Notes under the pieces: generated by a model
What the model saw: only the letters and a program-made list of their open reading frames with translations
Told to the model about the DNA's origin: nothing
The model's database searches: none
In this document: piece after piece, positions 7,981-15,368 of the stretch
Position numbering within the stretch: position 1 is the stretch's first letter
How the letters are laid out: every line of letters begins with the position of its first letter
Assembly (NCBI GenBank): GCA_902608065.1
Contig: CACLMO010000012.1
Location: 1-24,758 of the forward strand
Length of the DNA stretch: 24,758 nt
Source: an uncultured Pelagibacteraceae bacterium
GTDB lineage: Bacteria > Pseudomonadota > Alphaproteobacteria > Pelagibacterales > Pelagibacteraceae
Direction: 5' to 3'
Position numbers and translations under genes: made by a program

Positions 7981-9054
7981 ATGAAAGAAAAGCTAATTTT
8001 TTTGGGAATAGAAACAAGTTGCGACGAAACTGCAGCGGCAGTTGTTCGTGAAAAAGATGATGGAACAGGAGAAATTCTATCAAATATTGTTTCTAGCCAA
8101 ATTGAAGAGCATAAAGAATTTGGAGGAGTAGTTCCTGAAATTGCAGCAAGAGCACATGTTGAAAAAATAGAATTTATAATTAAAAAAGCCTTAAAAGAAA
8201 GTAATGTAAATTTGAGTAATATAAATGGAATATCTGCAACTGCTGGTCCTGGATTAATAGTTTGTTTAACAGTAGGTTTAAATGCAGGAAAAGCAATAGC
8301 CGGATCTTTAAAAAAACCTTTTATAGCTGTAAATCATTTAGAAGGTCATGCTTTAAGTCCAAAAATTAATAATAAAATTAAATTTCCATATTTATTGTTA
8401 TTAATATCGGGTGGTCATACTCAATTTTTAGAAGTAAATGGAGTTAATAATTATAAAAGACTTGGTACCACAATTGATGATGCTCTTGGTGAAGCTTTTG
8501 ATAAAACTGCAAAACTTTTAGGAATAGAATTTCCGGGTGGTCCTAAAATTGAAGAATGGTCGAAAAGTGGAGATGAAAAGTATTTTAATTTACCTAAACC
8601 TATACTTAAAAAGGGTGGCTGCAATTTATCTTTTGCTGGTTTAAAAACTGCTGTTCTTAGAATTTCTAAAAACTTAAAAAATCAAAAGGAAAAATATCAT
8701 TTAGCTGCATCTTTTCAAAAAACCATTAATGAAATCCTTTACGAAAAAACTAAGAAAGCAATGGATGAATTTTTAAAAGATAAAAAAAATATTGAAAAAA
8801 TTTTTGTAATTGCTGGTGGAGTAGCTGCTAATTTAAAAATAAGAGAAAATTTAACAAAGTTATCAAAGGAAAAAAAATTTTCTCCCATTTTTCCTCCAAT
8901 AAATCTTTGCGGTGATAATGCAGCAATGATTGCATGGGCCGGTATTGAAAGATATAAAATCAATTTAGTTGATAATTTAGAATTTCCATCAAGAGCAAGA
9001 TGGCCATTGGATAGTTCAGCGCCTTTTATGAAAGGCCCAGGTCTAAAAATTTGA
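7981..9054 (+). CDS. tsaD: tRNA N6-threonylcarbamoyladenosine synthase subunit TsaD
   Basis: TsaD transfers the threonylcarbamoyl group made by TsaC to A37 of ANN-decoding tRNAs, working with TsaB and TsaE. The 357-residue protein opens with FLGIETSCDETAAA (7-20). It has the metal-binding NHLEGH motif with H119 and H123, the LLLISGGHTQF phosphate loop, the DDALGEAFDKTAKLLG segment, SFAGLKTAV, and CGDNAAMIAWAG near the C-terminus. An AGGA Shine-Dalgarno-like site at 7970-7973, 7 nt before the ATG, supports the start. It leads a rightward gene run: its TGA directly abuts the ATG of the EVE-domain gene. gpsA, which often follows tsaD in alphaproteobacteria, is absent here. Confidence 0.97.
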   Translation: MKEKLIFLGIETSCDETAAAVVREKDDGTGEILSNIVSSQIEEHKEFGGVVPEIAARAHVEKIEFIIKKALKESNVNLSNINGISATAGPGLIVCLTVGLNAGKAIAGSLKKPFIAVNHLEGHALSPKINNKIKFPYLLLLISGGHTQFLEVNGVNNYKRLGTTIDDALGEAFDKTAKLLGIEFPGGPKIEEWSKSGDEKYFNLPKPILKKGGCNLSFAGLKTAVLRISKNLKNQKEKYHLAASFQKTINEILYEKTKKAMDEFLKDKKNIEKIFVIAGGVAANLKIRENLTKLSKEKKFSPIFPPINLCGDNAAMIAWAGIERYKINLVDNLEFPSRARWPLDSSAPFMKGPGLKI

Positions 9055-9468
9055 ATGCAATATTGGTTACTTAAAACTGAGGCAGAAGATTGGTCATGGA
9101 ATCAACAAATTAAATCTGGGATTAAAGGAGCAGAATGGAATGGAGTTAGAAATTTTCAAGCTGCAAAAAATTTGAGAAGTATGAAATCTGGAGATAAATG
9201 TTTTTTTTATCACACCGGTAAAGAAAAAAAAATAGTAGGTATTGTGCAAGTGATTAAAGAAGCCTTTTTAGATAAGACCGACAAAAGCCAAAAATTTGTG
9301 TCCATTATTGTAAAAGCTTTATATCCCCTAAAAAGAGAAGTAAGTTTACTAGAAATCAAAAAAGATAGGGTTTTTAAAGATTTTTCTTTAGTAAGGCAAA
9401 GTCGGTTATCTGTTATGAAAGTCGATTTAAAATACTGGAAAAAAATATGTAAGATGGGTAGAGTTTAA
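9055..9468 (+). CDS. EVE domain-containing protein
   Basis: A single-domain 137-residue EVE protein, a PUA-like fold related to YTH. It starts with [15 protein letters not shown], the family's YWLxK(S/T)EP-type strand, followed by the [28 protein letters not shown] core. In EVE proteins these aromatic and Gly/His residues line a pocket thought to bind modified bases in DNA or RNA. Bacterial family members near tsaD are commonly annotated as thymocyte nuclear protein 1-like; the ligand is unknown. The ATG immediately follows the tsaD TGA with no gap, suggesting translational coupling, and sitting next to a tRNA-modifying enzyme fits a nucleic-acid role by inference. Confidence 0.9.
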   Translation: MQYWLLKTEAEDWSWNQQIKSGIKGAEWNGVRNFQAAKNLRSMKSGDKCFFYHTGKEKKIVGIVQVIKEAFLDKTDKSQKFVSIIVKALYPLKREVSLLEIKKDRVFKDFSLVRQSRLSVMKVDLKYWKKICKMGRV

Positions 9469-9472
9469 TATT

Positions 9473-9478
9473 AGGTGA
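9473..9478 (+). promoter_or_regulatory. Shine-Dalgarno site of acs
   Basis: AGGTGA lies 7 nt before the ATG at 9486. Strong sites are rare in this window, and this one is important because it fixes the start of acs upstream of its Lys/Arg-rich extension. Confidence 0.65.
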
Positions 9479-9485
9479 TAATTTT

Positions 9486-11552
9486 ATGGCAAAAAAGAAA
9501 AGAAAAAAGTCTAAAAAAAATAAGAAAAAATTAAAAAAGAAAACAAAAAAATTAAGAAGGAAAAAAGTAAAAAAATCCAAAAGATTAAATAAAAAAAATA
9601 AAGTATCTAAATCTGATGAATTAATTTTCAGAGTTCCGGGTAAGTGGTCTAGATCAGCCTACGTTGATAAAATTCAATATGAAAAAAAATATAAATTGTC
9701 TATTACAGATAATGAGGGTTTTTGGAAAAAAGAAGGAAAAAGAATAGATTGGATTAAGCCTTATAAAAAAATAAAAGATGTTAAATACAGTAAAACTGAA
9801 GTAAAAATTAAATGGTTTTATGATGGAACTCTTAATGCTTCCGCTAACTGTATTGATAGACATTTAAAAGATAAAAAAAATAAAACTGCAATCATTTGGG
9901 TCGGTGATGATCCAAAAGACTCTAAACAAATTAGTTACAAAGAACTTCACAGAAATGTCAACAAAGCTGCAAATGGCTTAAAAAATCTTGGAATAAAAAA
10001 AGGTGATCGCGTAACAATTTATTTAACAATGATACCAGAATTGGCATATGTAATGTTAGCCTGTGCAAGAATTGGTGCAATTCATTCAATAATTTTTGGA
10101 GGATTTTCTCCTGATTCCATAGCTGGAAGAATAAATGATTGCCAGTCTGATTATATTATTACAGCAGATGAAGGAATTAGAGGAGGAAAAATAATACCGT
10201 TAAAAAAAATAACTGACGAAGCTCTGGAACAGTGTCCTAATGTTAAAAAATGTATTGTAGTTAAAAGAACAGGGAATGAAGTTAATTGGATTGATGGAAG
10301 AGATGTTTCATATGATGAAATTACAAAAACAGCATCTGACAAATGTGAACCTGAGGAAATGGGTGCTGAAGATCCTCTTTTCATTCTTTACACATCAGGT
10401 TCTACGGGAAAACCGAAGGGAGTTTTGCATACTACTGGGGGATATATGGTTTACGCATCAATGACACATCAATATATTTTTAATTATAAGAAAAATGACA
10501 TTTATTGGTGTTCAGCTGATATTGGTTGGGTTACAGGCCACAGTTATATTATTTATGGTCCACTTTCAAATGGGGCAACCACTATTATGTTTGAAGGAGT
10601 TCCTAATTATCCTGATACATCAAGATGGTGGCAAATTGTAGATAAGTACAAAGTAAATATTTTTTATACTGCTCCTACAGCTCTTAGAGCTCTTATGAAA
10701 GAAGGTGAAGGACCTGTAAAAAAAACCAGTAGAAAATCTTTAAAACTTTTAGGTACAGTTGGTGAGCCTATCAATCCTGAAGCCTGGCTTTGGTATTATA
10801 AAATCGTAGGAAATTCTAAATGTCCTATTGTTGATACTTGGTGGCAAACAGAAACGGGTGGAATATTAATTTCTCCACAACCAGGCGCAATTGATTTAAA
10901 ACCTGGTTCCGCCACTAAACCTTTTTATGGAATAAAACCAGTAATCGTTGATGAAAAAGGAAATATTTTGAAGGGAGCATGTCGTGGTAGATTATGTATA
11001 GCACAATCTTGGCCAGGACAAATGAGAACTGTCTATGGTGATCACCAAAGATTTATAGATACTTATTTTTCACAATTTGATGGAAAATATTTTACTGGTG
11101 ATGGATGTAGAAGAGACTCTGATGGCTATTACTGGATTACTGGAAGAGTAGATGATGTAATCATTGTATCAGGTCATAACTTAGGTACTGCAGAATTAGA
11201 AAGTGCTTTTGTTGCTCATCCAAAGGTTGCTGAATCAGCGGTAGTTGGTTACCCACATGATATTAAAGGAAATGGACTTTATTGCTACGTCACTTTAAAT
11301 GCTGGAGAAAAACCGACAGGAGATTTAGAAAGAGATTTAAAACTTTGGGTACGAAAGCAAATTGGACCAATAGCAACTCCAGATATTATTCAATTTGCAC
11401 CAAGTCTTCCAAAAACAAGATCAGGTAAAATAATGAGAAGAATCCTAAGAAAAATTGCAGCAAATGAACATGACCAATTAGGTGATACAACAACTTTAGC
11501 TGATCCTTCTGTTGTAGAAAGTTTAGTTGAAAATAGACAAAATAAAAAATAA
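9486..11552 (+). CDS. acs: Acetyl-CoA synthetase with lysine-rich N-terminal extension
   Basis: Acs activates acetate to acetyl-CoA through acetyl-AMP in the cytoplasm. The catalytic part is complete: AMP-binding loop [11 protein letters not shown] (302-312), the WWQTETGG motif, the [20 protein letters not shown] hinge region and [11 protein letters not shown], where K648 is the position acetylated by Pat-type enzymes in other bacteria. The protein is 688 residues, some 40 more than usual. The excess is at the N-terminus: residues 3-42 are almost continuous Lys/Arg (28 of the first 43 residues) with no acidic residue. A good Shine-Dalgarno site and the absence of any Met codon at the domain boundary argue that the extension is translated. 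The two genes downstream start 0 and 34 bases after the preceding stops, so an operon is likely. Confidence 0.96.
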   Translation: MAKKKRKKSKKNKKKLKKKTKKLRRKKVKKSKRLNKKNKVSKSDELIFRVPGKWSRSAYVDKIQYEKKYKLSITDNEGFWKKEGKRIDWIKPYKKIKDVKYSKTEVKIKWFYDGTLNASANCIDRHLKDKKNKTAIIWVGDDPKDSKQISYKELHRNVNKAANGLKNLGIKKGDRVTIYLTMIPELAYVMLACARIGAIHSIIFGGFSPDSIAGRINDCQSDYIITADEGIRGGKIIPLKKITDEALEQCPNVKKCIVVKRTGNEVNWIDGRDVSYDEITKTASDKCEPEEMGAEDPLFILYTSGSTGKPKGVLHTTGGYMVYASMTHQYIFNYKKNDIYWCSADIGWVTGHSYIIYGPLSNGATTIMFEGVPNYPDTSRWWQIVDKYKVNIFYTAPTALRALMKEGEGPVKKTSRKSLKLLGTVGEPINPEAWLWYYKIVGNSKCPIVDTWWQTETGGILISPQPGAIDLKPGSATKPFYGIKPVIVDEKGNILKGACRGRLCIAQSWPGQMRTVYGDHQRFIDTYFSQFDGKYFTGDGCRRDSDGYYWITGRVDDVIIVSGHNLGTAELESAFVAHPKVAESAVVGYPHDIKGNGLYCYVTLNAGEKPTGDLERDLKLWVRKQIGPIATPDIIQFAPSLPKTRSGKIMRRILRKIAANEHDQLGDTTTLADPSVVESLVENRQNKK

Positions 11553-12035
11553 ATGAATGGTTTACTAAAAACATTAGTTAAGCCCGATTGGGATGACAGT
11601 CCCAAAAGGTCTGAAATTCTGCATGCTGCAAATTTACTTCAAATAGGTGAATTTCAATTAATACAATTAGCCTATAAAGTTTGGTACAAAGAAGATCTTC
11701 CTGAAGAAAAAATAAATAAAATATTTAATGAATATATGGTTACAGGAATAATACCAATTTGGGTAACTTACTATGCTAAAGATATTCTAAAATTAGAAGC
11801 AGCAAATGTACTTGATAGTTTTAATGAAAAATATCATGTTTATGATCATGAATTTGGAAAATACATTAATAATGAATCGGAAAGAAAAAGACGTGGTATT
11901 TTTTATGCAATTATTATTGGCTTCGTTTTTGTAGGCAGCCACTACATGGCAGCAAATTATTCTGAAGAACCTGCTGGTTTTTATCCCCCATACATTGAAA
12001 AAAGAGTAGTTTACCCAGAATTATATAAAGATTAA
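11553..12035 (+). CDS. Hypothetical protein with one C-terminal membrane helix
   Basis: I do not recognise this 160-residue protein. It has a soluble, mostly helical N-terminal part (about 1-110) with many aromatic residues, including KVWYKEDLPEEKINKIFNEYM. A basic ERKRRG stop-transfer-like stretch follows at 110-115, then one predicted membrane helix (about 115-134) and a short Pro/Tyr-rich tail (FYPPYIEKRVVYPELY). The basic residues before the helix suggest the long N-terminal part is cytoplasmic and the tail periplasmic. The ATG follows the acs stop with no gap, so translation is probably coupled to acs. Coding is supported by length, that junction and a coherent membrane topology. A link to acetate metabolism is an inference from position only. 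Confidence 0.75.
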   Translation: MNGLLKTLVKPDWDDSPKRSEILHAANLLQIGEFQLIQLAYKVWYKEDLPEEKINKIFNEYMVTGIIPIWVTYYAKDILKLEAANVLDSFNEKYHVYDHEFGKYINNESERKRRGIFYAIIIGFVFVGSHYMAANYSEEPAGFYPPYIEKRVVYPELYKD

Positions 12036-12069
12036 AGATTATAGATGGAAATTTGCAGAGAGTAAATAA

Positions 12070-12273
12070 ATGTTTGATTTTATTCCACCTGAGTATGAAA
12101 AACTAGTAAATATTATATTTTTAGTAGTTACAGCACTAATTGCCAGACACGGAATAACTTATAGAAAGGATGATGGTGAAAGAGATTTTGTTAGACTGCT
12201 TTTTGGATGTATTGCAGCAACATACTTTTTCTTAGTACTTTTTAAAGATGTTTTAGGACTCATTAGTTTTTAA
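12070..12273 (+). CDS. Small hypothetical two-helix membrane protein
   Basis: A 67-residue protein, not recognised. It has two hydrophobic helices (about 12-27 and 42-65) joined by a charged loop, TYRKDDGERDF (30-40). It lies 34 bases after the preceding gene on the same strand, and its stop overlaps the convergent TPR gene's stop by 4 bases. The balanced topology and compact position support it as a real gene, probably the last of the tsaD-acs run. Confidence 0.6.
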   Translation: MFDFIPPEYEKLVNIIFLVVTALIARHGITYRKDDGERDFVRLLFGCIAATYFFLVLFKDVLGLISF

Positions 12274-12896
12274 AGTTTTCCAGGTTTATGCATAACCTGA
12301 CCTTCATCTAACTTTTGTATACTTAAAATTCTTTCATCTTCTGGAAGTTGAAGTTGCTCATTTAAGTATAATGCCCTCTCTTTTACTGATGACGACTTAA
12401 ATTTGTAATTTAATATAACTGTACCTAAACCAGGGCCAGCAACTGCTTCATGATCTATACCAAGAGCTTTTACATAATCTTTTAATGCTCCCTCATAATC
12501 TTTATTTCTATCTTTAATAATTCCTCTATTCGCATATGAGGCTGCTAAAGTCCCTATCCCTGTTTTATCATCTTTTTCAAGATTTTTTTCTAGAAAAATT
12601 ATAAGATTAGTCAAAATGTTATCTGCTTCTGCATATTTTTTTTCAGAAATAAATACTAACGCTTTACACATCATAGCTCCACGATGATTGGGAGTCTTGT
12701 CTAAAGCTTTATTTGCTGCTTCTATAGCTTGTTCATACTTTTTATCTTTTAAGCGAATATCACAAACTTCTGTTTCATAATCGCCGGGAGGTCTATCCAT
12801 AAAAGATCTTACAAATCCCCAAACTGTGAACATAACAAAAGTTAATATTGCCATGTATATGACAAATCTTTTTAGTACATTTGGATTAATATTCAT
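12270..12896 (-). CDS. Membrane-anchored TPR-repeat protein
   Basis: A 208-residue protein with one N-terminal membrane helix (about 11-31) and a C-terminal soluble domain, probably periplasmic, built from tetratricopeptide-like helix pairs. These lie at about 40-70 (KKYEQAIEAANKALDKTPN is a near-canonical TPR half), about 74-104 (KKYAEADNILTNL) and about 117-150 (YANRGIIKDRNKDYEGALKDYVKAL). TPR domains are protein-protein interaction scaffolds, so a role in assembling or stabilising a membrane complex is possible; the partner is unknown. It overlaps the upstream small membrane protein by 1 base (both leftward), so they are probably co-expressed. The segment HEAVAGPGLGTVILNYKF breaks the repeat pattern. 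Confidence 0.8.
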   Translation of the reverse strand: MNINPNVLKRFVIYMAILTFVMFTVWGFVRSFMDRPPGDYETEVCDIRLKDKKYEQAIEAANKALDKTPNHRGAMMCKALVFISEKKYAEADNILTNLIIFLEKNLEKDDKTGIGTLAASYANRGIIKDRNKDYEGALKDYVKALGIDHEAVAGPGLGTVILNYKFKSSSVKERALYLNEQLQLPEDERILSIQKLDEGQVMHKPGKL

Positions 12897-13135
12897 TAAT
12901 TAAATACCTGAGTGACATATAAATAACTAAAAACAATACATAAAAGCACCGAAGTAAATGTTGCTCTTTTTTTTAAAATTTTTTTCTCATCATCAGAAAC
13001 CGTTTTTTGTGATTTTTGCTTTTTTCTAACGTATAAAACCCAAATCATTTGACGAACAGGAAAAAATAAAGCTACACTTAAAACAGTAACCCAAACGGGA
13101 TCATGAAAAGCGATATAGAAAGATGTTAAATTCAT
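12896..13135 (-). CDS. Small hypothetical membrane protein divergent from the symporter
   Basis: A 79-residue protein with two hydrophobic helices (about 14-36 and 58-76) separated by a highly basic loop, RKKQKSQKTVSDDEKKILKKR (37-57). The loop should be cytoplasmic, putting both ends outside. I do not recognise a family. It is leftward, first of a two-gene unit with the TPR protein, and divergent from the sodium/solute symporter across 195 bases. Symporters of this superfamily often have a small two-helix partner nearby (for example the DUF485-type gene next to actP). Whether this protein is such a partner is speculation from size, topology and position. Confidence 0.65.
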   Translation of the reverse strand: MNLTSFYIAFHDPVWVTVLSVALFFPVRQMIWVLYVRKKQKSQKTVSDDEKKILKKRATFTSVLLCIVFSYLYVTQVFN

Positions 13136-13146
13136 ATAAACCTAGT

Positions 13147-13176
13147 TATATACTTAAAATAACACCCATATAACAA
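13147..13176 (-). promoter_or_regulatory. Candidate promoter for the small membrane/TPR gene pair
   Basis: On the minus strand TTGTTA (13171-13176) and TATATA (13147-13152) are separated by 18 bases, with the ATG 11 nt further on. This is a fair sigma-70 match in A+T-rich DNA, so confidence is limited. Confidence 0.35.
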
Positions 13177-13215
13177 CAATTTCAATTAATAGTTGCATAT
13201 ATTTTGGGCTATTAA

Positions 13216-13330
13216 AGTGTTGCTTTGAACAGTTAATTGTGCTGAACTTTCAACATTAAATGCTTGGGACTATGGTTCTGAGCATTTTGTGTTTTATAAA
13301 ACAAGTTAAAAAACAAAGGGGGAAACCTTT
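13216..13330 (+). ncRNA. Structured 5' leader of the symporter gene (candidate cis-regulatory RNA)
   Basis: The leader can fold into a series of hairpins. AGTGTTG (13216-13222) pairs with CAACATT (13251-13257). Directly abutting it, 13258-13270 pairs with 13275-13287 over 13 bp (AAATGCTTGGGAC with GTTCTGAGCATTT, three G-U pairs) around a TATG loop. A 14-base palindrome, TGTTTTATAAAACA, lies at 13290-13303. Finally AAAGG (13315-13319) can pair with CCTTT (13326-13330), covering part of the AAAGGGGG ribosome-binding site just before the ATG. No U-run follows the long hairpin, so it is not an obvious terminator. A regulatory function is inferred; I cannot match it to a known riboswitch family by eye. 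Confidence 0.45.
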
Positions 13331-15274
13331 ATGTCAGCAAAAGTAACGTGGCTGATAGTGTTCGTACTACTCTACTGGGCTTATTGTATATTCTGGGGAG
13401 TAAGAGGAGCACAGTTGGCGAAAACAGCATCTGACTACTTCATATCGGGAAGAAAACTTCCAATGTGGGTATTCGTTCTGGCCGCCACAGCTACATCATT
13501 TTCTGGTTGGACCTTTATGGGTCACCCAGGATTAATTTATAGAGACGGTTTCCAATATGCTTACGCGTCCTTCTATGTCATTACCATTCCTTTCACAGGA
13601 GTAATGTTCTTAAAAAGACAATGGATATTAGGAAAACGTTTTGGTTACGTAACTCCGGGAGAAATGTTAGCCGATTACTTTAAAGGTGATATGGTTCGTG
13701 TTTTAACCGTTGTCGTAGCTTTATGTTTCTCAGTTCCTTATTTAGGTTTACAACTTGCAGCATCTGGAAAACTATTTAACGTTTTATCAGATGGTTTATG
13801 GGGCGTTACAACTGGTACTTGGGTACTAGCTGCTATCGTTGCCCTTTACGTAGGATTAGGCGGGTTAAGATCCGTGGCTTACGTTGATACTCTGCAATGC
13901 GTACTTCTATGGTTTGGAATTGTAGCGATTGGTTTCATAGCATACGATCTCGTTGGAGGTTGGGCTTCATTAAACGAAGGATTAGCAAAAGTTGCTTTGG
14001 TAGAAGGCACTAAGTGGGGACGAACTCCAGGTGATAACTACTCAGCTTACTTTGCGATACCCGGTGTCATACAGTTTACGGCTGGACTAGGAAAAGAAAC
14101 TCCAGTTGGCGGATTGTGGACAGGAGTGATGGTGTTAACTTATATGTTTGCTCTTATGGGCATTCATTCTTCACCAGCATTCTCAATGTGGGCTTTCTCT
14201 AATAAAGATCCAGAACCATTTGCACCACAACAAGTTTGGGCTTCATCATTTGGAATAGGGTTTGCTCTATTCATATTTACTGCAGCTCAAGGAATGGGCG
14301 CACATATTTTAGGTGCCGACCCGGTTGTGAATGCAGCAGGAGTAAACGTTTCAAATGTACTTCCAGAATCGATTGGTAAAGGTGGTCAAGGAAATCTTGT
14401 TCCATATTTAATCAATACGGTCGGGGATGCGGCTCCATGGTTTGTTGGTCTTCTTGCGGTATGTGCACTGGCTGCTATGCAGTCTACAGGCGCAGCATAC
14501 ATGTCAACTTGTGCTTCAATGTTAACTAGAGATATCTACAAAAAATTCTTCAGACCGAAGATGTCACACGGCGAACAAAAAATGTTTGGTCGTATTTGTG
14601 TGGTAATTGTAGTTGGTGCAGCTTTATTAGTTGCAACATTCTCTAAAGACGCATTAGTACTTCTTGGCGGATTAGCAGTAGCGTTTGGTTTCCAAATGTG
14701 GGTACCATTGGCTGCAGTTTGCTACTTCCCATGGTTGACTAGAGAAGGAGTATCTTGGGGACTATTAGCAGGAATTATTGCCGTAATGATGACTGAAAGT
14801 ATTGGTCAAAACTTATTTGGTGATTCTATACCTTGGGGAAGATGGCCTTGGACAATGCACTCAGCATTCTGGGGAATGTTCTTCCAATTATTGGTATGTT
14901 TACCAATTTCTGCAATGACTCAAAACTCAAGAGATCGTGCTCATAGACAAAAATACCATGACTTCTTAGCAGACCATGCTGGTCTTCCAGCAAGCAAGCA
15001 AAGTCTTAAGCCAGCGGCTTGGATAATAACAATTGCTTGGTTGTTCTTCGGAATTGGACCAGGAGCTGTTATAGGAAACGATATCTTTGGATCACCAAAT
15101 GATATCAGTACATGGACATTTGGAATTCCATCAATTTGGGCTTGGCAAATATTATTCTGGATATTAGGTACTGGAATGATGTGGTTCTTAGCTTACAAAA
15201 TGGAAATGTCTACAATGCCTAGAAAATCAGTAAGTGCTCTAGTAGATGATATTGGAGACACAGCAAGAGGATAA
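13331..15274 (+). CDS. Sodium/solute symporter (SSS family)
   Basis: A 647-residue integral membrane protein with about 13-14 hydrophobic segments. Family features are the YFISGRKLPMWVFVLAATATSFSGW segment (about 37-61), where TM1 carries the Na+/substrate-coupling region, the ALYVGLGGLRSVAYVDTLQ segment (about 171-189), and the AAMQSTGAAYMSTCASMLTRDIYKKF segment (about 383-408) typical of SSS TM8-9. The family imports carboxylates, sugars, amino acids or urea with Na+; acetate or another short carboxylate is suggested only by nearby acs. The start has a strong AAAGGGGG ribosome-binding site. The gene is clearly richer in G+C than its neighbours (28 of 60 bases in 13441-13500) and uses many C-ending codons, consistent with high expression or transfer. 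It is monocistronic: own leader upstream, strong terminator downstream. Confidence 0.93.
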   Translation: MSAKVTWLIVFVLLYWAYCIFWGVRGAQLAKTASDYFISGRKLPMWVFVLAATATSFSGWTFMGHPGLIYRDGFQYAYASFYVITIPFTGVMFLKRQWILGKRFGYVTPGEMLADYFKGDMVRVLTVVVALCFSVPYLGLQLAASGKLFNVLSDGLWGVTTGTWVLAAIVALYVGLGGLRSVAYVDTLQCVLLWFGIVAIGFIAYDLVGGWASLNEGLAKVALVEGTKWGRTPGDNYSAYFAIPGVIQFTAGLGKETPVGGLWTGVMVLTYMFALMGIHSSPAFSMWAFSNKDPEPFAPQQVWASSFGIGFALFIFTAAQGMGAHILGADPVVNAAGVNVSNVLPESIGKGGQGNLVPYLINTVGDAAPWFVGLLAVCALAAMQSTGAAYMSTCASMLTRDIYKKFFRPKMSHGEQKMFGRICVVIVVGAALLVATFSKDALVLLGGLAVAFGFQMWVPLAAVCYFPWLTREGVSWGLLAGIIAVMMTESIGQNLFGDSIPWGRWPWTMHSAFWGMFFQLLVCLPISAMTQNSRDRAHRQKYHDFLADHAGLPASKQSLKPAAWIITIAWLFFGIGPGAVIGNDIFGSPNDISTWTFGIPSIWAWQILFWILGTGMMWFLAYKMEMSTMPRKSVSALVDDIGDTARG

Positions 15275-15300
15275 ATTATAAATTTATACTCAAAATATTC

Positions 15301-15335
15301 AAGAAGGGCGGGAATTCCCGCCCTTCTTTTTTTTT
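15301..15335 (+). terminator. Intrinsic terminator of the symporter gene
   Basis: A perfect 12-bp inverted repeat, AAGAAGGGCGGG (15301-15312) and CCCGCCCTTCTT (15317-15328), surrounds an AATT loop and runs into nine Ts (15327-15335). The seven-base G+C block is striking in this A+T-rich window. It lies 26 bases after the symporter stop. Confidence 0.95.
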
Positions 15336-15362
15336 GACATAATTCAAATATAAAAATATAAA
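15334..15362 (+). promoter_or_regulatory. Promoter of rpe, overlapping the preceding terminator
   Basis: TTGACA (15334-15339) is a perfect -35 box, and TATAAA (15357-15362) follows after exactly 17 bases. The first two bases of the -35 box are the last Ts of the upstream terminator. Only 6 nt separate the -10 box from the rpe ATG, so transcription is predicted to begin at or next to the start codon. Confidence 0.75.
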
Positions 15363-15368
15363 ATTCCT

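Noticed and set aside
9486..9630. The Lys-rich start of Acs as a mis-called start or a separate small basic protein
   Set aside because: The frame is continuous with Acs, the ribosome-binding site is at 9473-9478, and no in-frame Met codon marks a later start before the catalytic domain.
13258..13287. The long leader hairpin as an intrinsic terminator or attenuator
   Set aside because: No T-run follows it; the next bases are TGTGTTTTATAAAAC, so a simple attenuator is unlikely from sequence alone.
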